Below, in pieces: positions 44,911 to 54,419 of a stretch of DNA of 64,000 nt (the first letter of the stretch is position 1; each line of letters opens with the position of its first letter). The position numbers and the translations under genes are program-made. The notes below the pieces were generated by a model. It ran no database searches. It saw only the letters and a program-made list of their open reading frames with translations, and was not told the DNA's origin. The stretch comes from Aquilaria yunnanensis (lineage: Eukaryota; Streptophyta; Magnoliopsida; Malvales; Thymelaeaceae). The DNA is taken from the NCBI GenBank assembly GCA_039654915.1, contig CM077598.1:78210041-78274040 (forward strand), read 5' to 3'.

Positions 44911-47259
44911 ATGTCTGCGATGCCTGTTCCCGAGAGCTGGAAACCTCTTCTGGCCCATCCTTGCTGTACCACCCCCGAAAAACTAGAGAGGTGGAAGAAA
45001 AAATTCTTTCTTCCGTCTTACGCTGTGACCAGACTGCCTCGTTCTAGCCATTTTGCTTTTTCAAACCGTGGCGATGAGGTTACCGTCTTCCGAGCCCAAC
45101 TGAAGGCCGGACTTCGGTATCCTCCCCCGAAGGTGGTTTGCGAGTTCTGCCAATTCCATGGCATTGCTGTGAACCAGCTTCCCCCGAACGCGTACTGCTA
45201 TTTTAACGCCTACCTCTGCATGTGTGGCGTGTTCGGGATAGAGCCCCACTTCATCATTTTCATGCAGTACTACAAGCTCTACGTGGTCCCGAAGGGTGGC
45301 TTCTATTTCCTGCTGCCTCGGGGATCCGGGAGCAAAAAATTCACCTTCACCTTCGACACGAAGGATAGCTGGCGGGGGTGGCAGCCTAAGTTCTTTTTCC
45401 TCAAGGTGGATAAGAACTGGTCTGGTGTCCCGACCAGATGGGCTCAGGGAGTACTGAACGCAGACGTCGTTGATCCGAGGATGTTGCTGACCCCACAGTT
45501 GGCTTCCGTGTTCGCGGATTTCGACGCCCGCATTCGGGCAGTCGCTGACTGGGCTCCCGAGGTCTCTCCTCGTGCTCTTTACCCCTTTCCCATCAACTGG
45601 AGGTTGATGACCGAAGAAGTCCTTCGGGAGCTGAAAGTGGTTAAGGAGCACGAGACTGACCTCAATATGCCCGCTCCCGGCATCGCCGGGAAGGACTCCT
45701 GGCTGGTCAAGCTCCTTAAGGGGGAGACTTCTTTCGAAACTTTCGCCGAAAGTGAGTAATCTTCCATCCCTTTATACTTTTTCCTCGGACTTACGCTGAT
45801 ATTTCTTCTCTTTTTCAGAGATGGGCGATGGGGCTGCCGCTTATTACAAGGCCCTCTTTTCTGGCCAAGTGGAGAAGGGGGAGCAGACAAAGAAGGCGGC
45901 TTCCCGAAGAAGGAAGACGACAGGGGCGGGACCCTCGGCGAAGCGAGCTAGGAAGGCTCTCCAGTCTTCTCAGCCAGAGCTTTTGGAAGAAGAAGCTGGC
46001 GAAGACGCTGGTCTTGTTGAAATTCCACCGGCCGAGGTCCCCGTTACTTCCGCCGAGGTGCCTCCTCTCGACCTCGAGGCCCCCAGAAACACTGTAGTGG
46101 TAGAAGTACCCACCGCCGAGGAGCGGTACCGGCAGAAGGGTAAGGGTCTTCCTTCCGAGGGGCCCGAGGATCCCGAGGACACTGTCTCCGAGGTTCCTCC
46201 AGGTATGCCTTTAGGCGAAGTTCAGCTCCTTTTCCTTTCGCAAATTTTTCTTCTGCTCCTAACTTCCTTCTCACTTTCAGGGGAGCCTCTTACTGCTGGC
46301 TGGAGGGCCATTCATGAGAGGAAACGGGCCCTGCGCGATGCCACAATCCCTGAGGGGAAGATCCCCTTGGAGCCCTTTTGGACAATCACGGAGGATATGA
46401 ATTTGTTCTCCGACGATTGTCCGAAGATGACCAAAGAGATTTGGAAGGGGATGACCACTGACGCCTCCTTCCGGGCCATTGCGGCGGCTCACCCGGGGGA
46501 TAATACCCTCGCCGCAAAAGTCACCGAGCATGCTGCTCAGGTATAGTCTTTACACTTTTTTCCTCAATTTTCTAAGTGTTTAGACTTGTACTAACCTGGA
46601 CTTTTGCCTTGCCGTAGCTGCTGGAGTACGCTGGTTATCTCCGAGTTGGGGTGGCCAGACAGGCTGCCTCCAAGGATGCGACTTCGCGGGAACTCAGTGA
46701 AGCGAAGGCTTCGCTTGCGAAGGTGATCGCCAGCAACCAGCAGCTGACAGCGGATTGTTCTCAGCAACTTGCTGCCGTTCGGGAGGAGTTCTCGAAGAAA
46801 AGAGAAGAACTTGAAAAGGACTCCTCCCGGAAGATTGCCGACCTCGGCGACCAAGTAAAGGGGCTGCTCGCCGCCAACGAAGATCTTGTCAAGGACAAGG
46901 CTGTTTCCGACAGTCTTGCGTCGAGGTTGACGGACGAGAACAATGCTCTTCAAGCCGAGGTCGAGGCTCTGAAGAAGGAGTCCGGAGAGACGCTGGGGAT
47001 AAGCGAGCTCGAAGAGGAGGTTGCTGAGCTGAGGGACGAGGTCAATGTCCTTGGCATTCAAAAACGTACTTCTGATGACATGGCCAAGGTCGCCTTTCAG
47101 GACGGCTTCTGCCTCGCTCGGCACCAGGTGCTGCAGAGGTTCCCAGATTTGGACCTCTCTTTTCTGGAGGGCCTAAATATTCCTGAGGGACCTCGGTGGC
47201 AGTGGTCCAAGGTCAAGCATCTGAAGCTTCCTGGTCTTCGTCCGCCCGGTTCTCCCTAG
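44911..47259 (+). CDS. Element B antisense gene: four exons, 708-residue protein of unknown function
   Basis: Exons 44911-45751, 45819-46202, 46281-46540 and 46618-47259 join in frame to 708 codons. Donors are GTGAGT, GTATGC and GTATAG; acceptors are TTTTTCAG, ACTTTCAG and GCCGTAG; CTAAC precedes the last acceptor as a branch site. The ATG gives MSAMPVPESW, matching A2. Exon 1 (residues 1-280) resembles the Pfam 'putative gypsy type transposon' domain (PF04195, from memory), with LPPNAYCYFNAYLCMCGVFG and the KDSWRGWQ block. Exon 2 starts MGDGAAAYYKALF and is basic then acidic. Exon 4 is a long coiled coil, then FPDLDLSFLEGLNIP. It lies opposite gag-pol and converges on it. Extra ORFs are known in Tat elements; function is unknown. 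Confidence 0.82.
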
Positions 47260-47389
47260 TTTGTTTTAGGGCTCCTCTTATTTTTCTCCTTCGTGCTCCT
47301 TCTTTGGACACTTCTTTTGTAAGGCAGCGTTTGCTCTAAATGAACAATCTTTTCGGCTAAGTCCTTTCTTGCAAGTTTCTTCATTTCCA

Positions 47390-47885
47390 CTGTCCCGAAC
47401 ACGTTTGCTTCAAGAGACTTTCGGAAAACCTGCAACCAAAGAAACTTTTTACCTTCCTTTGTCCCGAGCGTGCTCGCTCAAGAGACTTTCTGGAAAGTTT
47501 GTAAAAATTTGGCTAAGTCTTTTGCAGGCTTTTTGTTTCCTTTTATCCCGAACATGTTCGCTCAAGGGCCTTCGGAAAACCTTCAGCCAAATTTTTCTGT
47601 CTTCCTATTGTCCCGAGCATATTTGCTCAAGGGACTTAGGAAAATTTTCACGAGATTCCTCATGCCCTTTTTCCCGAGCACGTTCGCTCAAGGGTGTTCG
47701 GAAATTACCTCTGCTTTTGTTTTGCCGTGTACTTTTGCGAGATTCTTGCTTTCCCTTTTTCCCGAGCATGTTCGCTCAAGGGTGTTCGGAAAATTTTCTC
47801 TGCACTGATTATGCCGAGTACCTTTGCAAGATTCTTGTTTACCCTTTTTCCCGAGCATAGTGGCTCAAGGGACTTCGGGAAGTCA
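47390..47885 (-). repeat. Element B hairpin tandem array, about seven units
   Basis: On the plus strand TCCCGAGC, about six bases, GCTCAAGGGA recurs at about 47393, 47461, 47547, 47609, 47672, 47759 and 47849. On the minus strand this is the TCCCTTGAGC/GCTCGGGA hairpin of A2. Spacing is 62-90 bases. It lies between the 3' ends of the convergent genes. Confidence 0.85.
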
Positions 47886-48030
47886 CATCTGCTTTTTTCG
47901 TAGCGAGCACCTTCACGGAATTCTGTCTTGGACAATTTGGTATACTTGAAAATTTTTCTCAAGACCATTCTTCTCTAGACCATTCTGTACTTAGGATATT
48001 TCTTGTACAATATATTTCTTCCGCTCAACC

Positions 48031-51000
48031 TTAGGCGTAGAATTTTTTCAGGGCGTCTGAATGCCAAGTGTTTTTCAATTCTACGCCTTCGGCGTCGCCA
48101 AGCTTGTACACGCCTTTTCGTACTTCGGCGAGAACCAGATAAGGTCCTTCCCAATTTGCGCGAAGTACTCCGTGAGATGGCCTTCGGGGTGCCAAGTCGG
48201 CCTTTCGGAGAACGAGGTCTCCTTTTTTGATTTCTTTTGGCCTGGCTTTTAAGTTGATAGCCGCGGCCACTCTTTGCTGGAAAGCTTTTCTTCTCAGCTC
48301 GGCTATTTCTCTGTGTTCGGCCACAAGGTCGAGCTTAGTTCTCAGACCGAGGTCGTTTCCGCCTTCATCAAATACTTGCACCCGTATTGAAGGCTGAACT
48401 ATCTCTATTGGGATAATGGCCTCTGTCCCGAAGACGAGTGAGAAGGGAGTTTCCCCTGTGGCTCTTCGTGGCGTCGTTCGGTAGCTCCACAATACACTTT
48501 GGAGTTCTCCTGGCCATTTCCCCTTGCCTTCCCCAAGTCTCTTTTTCAGGCCATCTTTTATGGTCCTGTTTGATACTTCCACCTGCCCATTGCTTTGGGG
48601 GTGAGCTACTGGGGCGAAGTGCATCTTTATTCCGAGGTCGCTGATGAATTCCTGGAATCCTTTGTCTATGAACTGGGATCCATTATCAGCTACTAGTACC
48701 CTCGGTATGCCAAATCTGCATACGATGTTTTTCCATACGAATTTCTGCACTTCTTTTGCCGAGATAGTTGCTAGTGGTTCTGCCTCTACCCACTTTGAGA
48801 AATAGTCCACTGCTACCACGCAGAATTTCACGCCTCCGGGCGCTGTGGGGAGTGGCCCAATGAGGTCTATACCCCAGACTGCGAAGGGCCAAGGATAGTC
48901 TGCCGACGTTACCATTTCCGAGGGTATCCTCTGGATTTTTGCATGTCTCTGGCGACTACCGCACTTCTGGACGAACTGCCTTGCGTCCTTTCTCAGGGTA
49001 GGCCAGAAGTATCCTTGGCGGAGTATCACTGCTGCAAGGGCATCAGTTCCAATGTGCGAGCCGCACATGCCTTCGTGGACTTCTTCGAGGACCATCTCAG
49101 TATCCTCTTCGCCCACACATCTCTGCAGCGGATTTGCATATCCTTGCCGATATAACTCTTCACCAATCAGGAAGAATCTTCCGGCACGTCTTCGCAGTCT
49201 TGCAGCATTGCCGGCGTCTTCGGGAAGCTCATTCTCTGCGAGGTATCTCTTTATGGGGTCCTTCCACCCCATTCCCGAGGTCATTACGCTTAGCACGGAG
49301 ATGCTTGGATGGTCTAGCACCTCGGTGTATGTTTTGGACTTCGCTAAGCAATCTGCCTCAGTGTTATTCCGCCGGGGTACATTTTCGATCCGCACGGCGT
49401 CAAACTCTTGGATGAGTTTTGTTACCAGCTCGTGGTATTTTGCCAAGATTGGGTCCTTCGCCCCATAATCTCCTGCCGTCTGCCGAACTACCAGCTGGGA
49501 ATCGCTGTGAGCCCTTAAGTTTCTCACGCCAATCTTTCTGGCCAAGCGTAATCCCGCTATGAGGGCTTCATACTCAGCCACATTATTGGTGACGTTGAAG
49601 CTGAACTTGATAGCCTTCATCACCTCTAGGCCTTCGGGTCCTCTGATAACTATTCCAGCTCCCTGGTGTTCGGACCCCGAGGCTCCGTCAACATGCAAGG
49701 TCCATTCTGGCTCACCTTCTTTCGGATCTGAGTGGTTCTCCTCAGTGGTGGGTATTTCGGCGATAAAATCTGCCAATGCTTGGGCTTTTATGGCCTTCCG
49801 AGGCTCATACGTGATTTCGTGTTCGCCAAGCTCTATGCACCACTTGGAGAGCCTTCCCGAATGATCAACTCTCTTCATAACATCCCGTAGTGGTAGACTA
49901 CTTCGGACGATGATGGGGTGAGCCTGGAAATATGGTCGCAGTCTTCTTCCTGCAAGCACCAAGGCGTATATAGCTTTTTGAAGCAAAGGGTACCTGACTT
50001 CAGCGCCATGCAGGGACTTGCTGACGTAGTAGACCGGCCATTGTTTCGGCCCTTCTTCTTTTATCAGGACCGAGCTCACGGCCTTTTCTGTGACGGTGAG
50101 GTACAGTACGAGGGGTTCTCCCTCCCGAGGTTGTCGCAGAGTCGGCAGGCTGGCCAGGTAGACTTTGAGTTCTTCCCAGGCCTTTTGGCAATCTTCATCC
50201 CAGGGATGATTGTTTCTTCCGAGGTCGCCTTCCATCTTTGCTGCCTTTGTGAGGACTTTGAAGAAAGGTCGACACCTATCTCCGTACCTGGAAATAAACC
50301 TGCTCAGAGAGGTTATTCTTCCGGTTAGTCTCTGCACGTCTTTAACTGTGGCAGGAGTTCGGAACTCAAGCAGAGCCTTAATCTTCTCAGGATTGGCGTC
50401 GATGCCTCTTTCGGATACCATGTACCCAAGGAATTTTCCCGACGTCACCCCGAAGATACACTTCTCGGGGTTAAGGCGAATCCCGAAGGCTCTGAGCTTT
50501 TGGAAGGTTTCCTCCAAATCTGCAACGTGGTAGCCGGGCAGCTTGCTTTTTACTATCATATCATCAACATATACTTCCATGTTTCTCCCCATTTGGTCTT
50601 TAAAGACCTTGTTCATCAGTCTCTGGTAGGTGGCTCCTGCATTTTTCAGCCCGAAGGGCATTCTGATATAGCAGTACGTTCCTCCCTCGGTGATGAAGGC
50701 AGTTTTCTCTTCATCTTCGGGGTCCATCCTTATCTGATGGTAGCCGCTGAAGGCATCTAGGAAGCTCAGGAGCCCGTATTCGGCCATTGAATCTACCAGT
50801 TGATCTATTGGCGGGAGGGGAAATGAGTCTTTCGGGCAAGCATCGTTCAAGTTTCTGAAATCAATGCACATCCGGAGTTTGCTGCTACCTTCTTTTGTGG
50901 CAATGACCACGTTGCTTAACCATTCGGGGTATTTTACCTCCCTGATAACTTCAGCATCCAATAGGCGCTGGACTTCGGTTTTCACGAAGTTGCTTTTGTG

Positions 51001-52965
51001 GGCTGAGATGCTTCGTTTCTTTTGCCTGATAGGTTTTGCTTCCGGGCTTACTTTGAGGCTGTGCTGTATTATGCCAGGGTTCACTCCTGGCATGTCTTTC
51101 GGCGAGTAGGCAAACAGATCTTTATTTTTTAGCAGAAAGGATACAAGATTTTCCTTATCACCTTTGGCCAAGCTCTTCCCTATTCGGGTAGATTGTCCTG
51201 GGACAAGATCTACTGCTTCCGTTTCTGCTTCTGCGGGATCTCCTTTTTTGCCTTTCTCCTGCGCCTTTGCCTCCACCGTTTGTGTAGAGCTGTTTGCCGG
51301 AGCCTTTCGTGTTTTTACAAACACCTTTCTTACCTCGGCTTGGTCGATGAAGACCTCTGCATCTCCATCCTTGGTGGCGAATGTGACAGTCAAGTACTTC
51401 ACATCGGGGCGAATGTGCAGGTTCCCCTGAGTCTGCCTTCCAAGGATGGCGTTGTACGAAGACGGGACATCCATGACGATGAATCTTGCCATTGTGGACG
51501 CGTACAACTCAGCTGCTCCGTCTACCGAAGTGCCTTTCATCATCAAAGGGAGGTCGATCCATCCGAGGACGGGTAGTTCGGATGGCCCAACGCCGAAGGT
51601 GGGCGTGGTGACAGGTTTCAGCTCGCTGCTGGAGATGCCCAAGCTCGGCAGTAAGTGCGAGAATAGGACGTCAGCATTTGAGCCATCATCAAGCAACACT
51701 CTCTTGACGTCCCAGTTCCCTATTCTCGCCATTATCAGCAGCGGGTCGTCGTGGGGGAAGACGACAGTGGAGCCATCTTTGCGAGCCAATTTCTTTGATG
51801 GACTTTGATACTCCATAACCGCAATTTCTCTGGCCTTCCGCTTTCTTTCCGAGGATGGGAGCCCCGTGGTGATGGTTTGGATGACCCCTACTGGAGGTGG
51901 AAGGCGCCTTTTTGGACTTCTGTTTCTCCGCCTGTTGGAGTCATAGTCCTCGTTTTCGGCCCTCTCTTCCTCCTCTTTTCTGCCCTTTGGGGAGGGCATC
52001 CGCAGGTACTTGCGAAGTTGGCCCTGTTTGATCAGCGACTCTATGTACTTCTTCAGCTGGAAGCAGTCTTCGGTGTCATGACCGTGGTCGCGATGAAACT
52101 GGCAGAACTTCTTGGCATTCTTCTTATTATCGGCGGCCATGGCCTTTGGCCGCCGAATCTGCGTCCCTTGCCTTTCCAGCGCCATGAGAATGTTGGTCCG
52201 TGTCGTGCTCAAGGGTGTGAAACTTTGAGGTTTCTTTCCTCGCATTCGCCGTGGTCGACCTGTCTGTTCAGAAAGATGCCGAGCTTGCTGGCTGGACCCT
52301 TCGGCGCGGTGATGATCAGACTTCGGCCCCGCCATCCTCAATTCCTCGGCTGTCATGTGCTGCTCTGCCCTTCGGTAAAATTCTCCGAGGGTCTCCGGTG
52401 GGTCCTTTGAGAACTCGTAGAACAGCTGTGAGTCACGCCGAAGGCCCCGTGTCATAGCGAGGATGCAGATTTCGGGCCGGAAGTCCGGGACGCTGAGTGC
52501 TTCCCTGTTGAATCGTTCGACATAGTCTCGGATCGTCTCTCCGTTTCTCTGCTCTATGTCGAACATCTGTACAGGCATTTTGGCCGTCGGCCTGCTCCCA
52601 ATGAACTGCTGGGTAAAGGCTGCTGACAACTCCTGAAACTCAGTGATAGTCCCTGGGGGCAACGAATTGTACCATGCTGTTCCTGGGCCCGTGAGGGTGA
52701 CTTCAAAGCATTTGCACATGGTAGCGTCATCAGCTCCGTGCATTATCATGCTCCGCCTGTACTTCGTCAGATGGGCCTGTGGATCAGTCCGGCCATCATA
52801 GATCTCCAGCCTAGGCACTCTGATGTCGCCTGGCATAGCTGCCTCAATGATGGTGTGAATAAACGGGGAGCCATCTTCGCATAATGCCCCCGACAGCCTA
52901 TCCCAAACGGGTTTTCTGGTCACTTGCTTCTCCACTCTGTCCAGCCGTGCCAATATCCTTTCCAT
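48031..52965 (-). CDS. Element B gag-pol polyprotein, 1,644 residues, uninterrupted
   Basis: Gag core at about 85-160 (TAWYNSLPPG, FTQQFIGSRP). Protease motif LLDDGSNADVLF at 424-435. RT about 655-850, with MPFGLKNAGATYQR and YVDD at 799-802. Gypsy RNase H about 945-1020 lacks recognisable acidic residues (LYLTVTE where YTDAS is usual). Archaeal-type RNase H 1087-1210 has D1093, E1131, D1155 and D1205. Integrase has H1297, H1304 and C1335, but R1338 where A2 has the second Cys; the core triad is D1367, D1427 and E1463 (D-35-E), then GPY at 1607-1609. No chromodomain, as in Tat. The ATG (MERILARL) is the first in this frame; an upstream gag extension is in another frame. Confidence 0.95.
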   Translation of the reverse strand: MERILARLDRVEKQVTRKPVWDRLSGALCEDGSPFIHTIIEAAMPGDIRVPRLEIYDGRTDPQAHLTKYRRSMIMHGADDATMCKCFEVTLTGPGTAWYNSLPPGTITEFQELSAAFTQQFIGSRPTAKMPVQMFDIEQRNGETIRDYVERFNREALSVPDFRPEICILAMTRGLRRDSQLFYEFSKDPPETLGEFYRRAEQHMTAEELRMAGPKSDHHRAEGSSQQARHLSEQTGRPRRMRGKKPQSFTPLSTTRTNILMALERQGTQIRRPKAMAADNKKNAKKFCQFHRDHGHDTEDCFQLKKYIESLIKQGQLRKYLRMPSPKGRKEEEERAENEDYDSNRRRNRSPKRRLPPPVGVIQTITTGLPSSERKRKAREIAVMEYQSPSKKLARKDGSTVVFPHDDPLLIMARIGNWDVKRVLLDDGSNADVLFSHLLPSLGISSSELKPVTTPTFGVGPSELPVLGWIDLPLMMKGTSVDGAAELYASTMARFIVMDVPSSYNAILGRQTQGNLHIRPDVKYLTVTFATKDGDAEVFIDQAEVRKVFVKTRKAPANSSTQTVEAKAQEKGKKGDPAEAETEAVDLVPGQSTRIGKSLAKGDKENLVSFLLKNKDLFAYSPKDMPGVNPGIIQHSLKVSPEAKPIRQKKRSISAHKSNFVKTEVQRLLDAEVIREVKYPEWLSNVVIATKEGSSKLRMCIDFRNLNDACPKDSFPLPPIDQLVDSMAEYGLLSFLDAFSGYHQIRMDPEDEEKTAFITEGGTYCYIRMPFGLKNAGATYQRLMNKVFKDQMGRNMEVYVDDMIVKSKLPGYHVADLEETFQKLRAFGIRLNPEKCIFGVTSGKFLGYMVSERGIDANPEKIKALLEFRTPATVKDVQRLTGRITSLSRFISRYGDRCRPFFKVLTKAAKMEGDLGRNNHPWDEDCQKAWEELKVYLASLPTLRQPREGEPLVLYLTVTEKAVSSVLIKEEGPKQWPVYYVSKSLHGAEVRYPLLQKAIYALVLAGRRLRPYFQAHPIIVRSSLPLRDVMKRVDHSGRLSKWCIELGEHEITYEPRKAIKAQALADFIAEIPTTEENHSDPKEGEPEWTLHVDGASGSEHQGAGIVIRGPEGLEVMKAIKFSFNVTNNVAEYEALIAGLRLARKIGVRNLRAHSDSQLVVRQTAGDYGAKDPILAKYHELVTKLIQEFDAVRIENVPRRNNTEADCLAKSKTYTEVLDHPSISVLSVMTSGMGWKDPIKRYLAENELPEDAGNAARLRRRAGRFFLIGEELYRQGYANPLQRCVGEEDTEMVLEEVHEGMCGSHIGTDALAAVILRQGYFWPTLRKDARQFVQKCGSRQRHAKIQRIPSEMVTSADYPWPFAVWGIDLIGPLPTAPGGVKFCVVAVDYFSKWVEAEPLATISAKEVQKFVWKNIVCRFGIPRVLVADNGSQFIDKGFQEFISDLGIKMHFAPVAHPQSNGQVEVSNRTIKDGLKKRLGEGKGKWPGELQSVLWSYRTTPRRATGETPFSLVFGTEAIIPIEIVQPSIRVQVFDEGGNDLGLRTKLDLVAEHREIAELRRKAFQQRVAAAINLKARPKEIKKGDLVLRKADLAPRRPSHGVLRANWEGPYLVLAEVRKGVYKLGDAEGVELKNTWHSDALKKFYA

Positions 52966-53524
52966 AAGCGCAGTGGCGCCAGGACCATTTTCGCGGGAGG
53001 GAGATCGACGGCAGCTTTTCGGGGAGCGAGTTCGGCGCGAAGGGGTCAGGGCCCTCGCCTCGGGCGACGAACTGCTTCGCTGTGAGACTCTCGGTCGCTT
53101 GGACCCGGTTTGTCCCCCGTTTCCCGAGGGCTATATCTTCTGTGGATGATTCTCCGCGAGGATCTCCACTTTCTGAACTGCGGCGTGTAGACTTGGGGCT
53201 TCTCTCCCGAGGGCGTGTTGATGAGGAGGGTTTCTGGGCCTGTGACTGCTGTGGCCATCTTCGGTCGATCTGCTGAGTCATTTCAGCAACGACCGAGCGC
53301 TGAAAGTCCCTCAAGAAGCTCATGGTGATTACCAGAGGGCGGTCCTCCTCGGGCGTAGAAGTCTCTAGGAGTGTCTGCTCAGCCGCCGGTCGTATCTCAG
53401 GCGCGGACGAGGACCTTGGGAGTCCCTTGTCCTTAGAACGCCGAGTCTCAACGACGGCAATCTGCGAGCGGGTTCCCACAGACGGCGCCAAATGATGGCC
53501 CAAGGCCTCATCGTTGTGAGTCAT
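52966..53524 (-). pseudogene. Gag N-terminal extension of element B, frame-shifted
   Basis: The frame begins at an ATG 31 bases inside the 5' LTR (53524), reads through the primer site and is homologous to A2 8480-9001 (SFLRDFQRSVVAEM, SSxSGDPR). Near 53103-53126 it is five bases shorter than A2, and downstream the A2-like reading (RRTRSP) lies in the main gag-pol frame instead. The N-terminal frame overlaps the main frame to 52898. Either the extension is lost, or it is joined by frameshifting or separate initiation; I cannot decide. Confidence 0.68.
53474..53490 (-). promoter_or_regulatory. Primer-binding site of element B
   Basis: On the minus strand TGGCGCCGTCTGTGGGA, two bases inside the 5' LTR. 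A2 differs by one base. Confidence 0.87.
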
Positions 53525-54353
53525 GATGACTGTTGAGGAGACTTCTAGGAGGAAGAACGCCTGGAAGGTGGATCGCCCCAAGGAGAATACCTGAAAAACT
53601 GGTAAACAGGGTTAGGAGGCCCCCGGAGTGTTTTTCCGGGGGGGAGCCTCCGACGCCCAAGTCAGTGGTGGCCGGAAGAAGGAGAAAGTCACTAGCTCAA
53701 AGAGAAAGGCAGAAAAGTCTCGCCTGGTATTTTCTCAGAGTGTGGGAGCTGTATATCCGGCCTGCCAACCTCCTGTCAAGTATTTATTTCCTGTATATAT
53801 AGGAATACCTAGCCCGTTCAGATCATGACACGTGTGCGGTCGGATGCTCCTGAACGTCTGGGCGTAGGGGACAGATAGTTGGTAACTAGATGGCCTCGAG
53901 CCTTGTGCTGAGACGGGCCATGATATGATTCTGATGGCGTCTGCGCGTCAGGGCGACTTTTTACGTCTGTGGTGGGACGTGTCAGAGGCTTCCTTAAATG
54001 CTTCCTTAAATGCGCCTGCCGTACTCCCGAGGTCCCTGGGCGAGGTCGTCCTCTAGTTCGGACAGAGCCTCTTCGGGAAGCCTACCCTCAGTTCGGGGGT
54101 TCCCAGTTCCAGGGGGTTCCGCCTTCGGGGATATCATATTCGGGCAGCAATGTCTGGTGCCACATTTTCGAAGGCGCGTTGTTCACAACCTTGGGGGGCG
54201 AATGGAGTCCTCAAGTTTTACTGGCGTGCCGAGGCTCGGAGCTCTCAGGCTATCTCCCGAGGTGCATGATTCCACCTATTCCCGGGAAGCACCAGTTCTT
54301 CTGGCCATTGCTGTGGCAGGGTATTCGGCCAGATTGACAGCCTTTGGCTATCA
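53493..54353 (-). repeat. Element B 5' LTR
   Basis: 861 bp, collinear with 43205-44071, with about 8 substitutions. TATATATA on the minus strand at 53794-53801 and CACGTGT near 53830 are the likely core promoter. It is followed by the ATACC duplication. Confidence 0.96.
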
Positions 54354-54358
54354 ATACC

Positions 54359-54419
54359 TATATGGATTAGGATTCTTGCAATAGGTATGAGATACCTATA
54401 TGGATTAGGATTCTTGCAA
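54359..54419. repeat. 38-bp tandem duplication interrupted by element B
   Basis: The unit TAGGTATGAGATACCTATAT...TTCTTGCAA is complete at 54382-54419. An earlier unit is split by element B: its first 15 bases lie at 43190-43204 and its last 23 at 54359-54381. Unit junctions are exact. Confidence 0.9.

Larger units (their letters stand above)
43205..54353 (-). mobile_element. Element B: young, nearly intact Tat-lineage gypsy element
   Basis: This 11,149-bp element has LTRs of 867 and 861 bp that differ by about 8 substitutions and two small indels by eye. Order in element sense (minus): LTR, primer site, gag extension, uninterrupted gag-pol, hairpin array, opposite-strand four-exon gene, polypurine tract, LTR. 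It inserted into one unit of a 38-bp tandem duplication. Defects seen: a frame change in the gag extension and loss of one zinc-binding Cys in integrase. It is the best candidate here for recent mobility. Confidence 0.96.
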
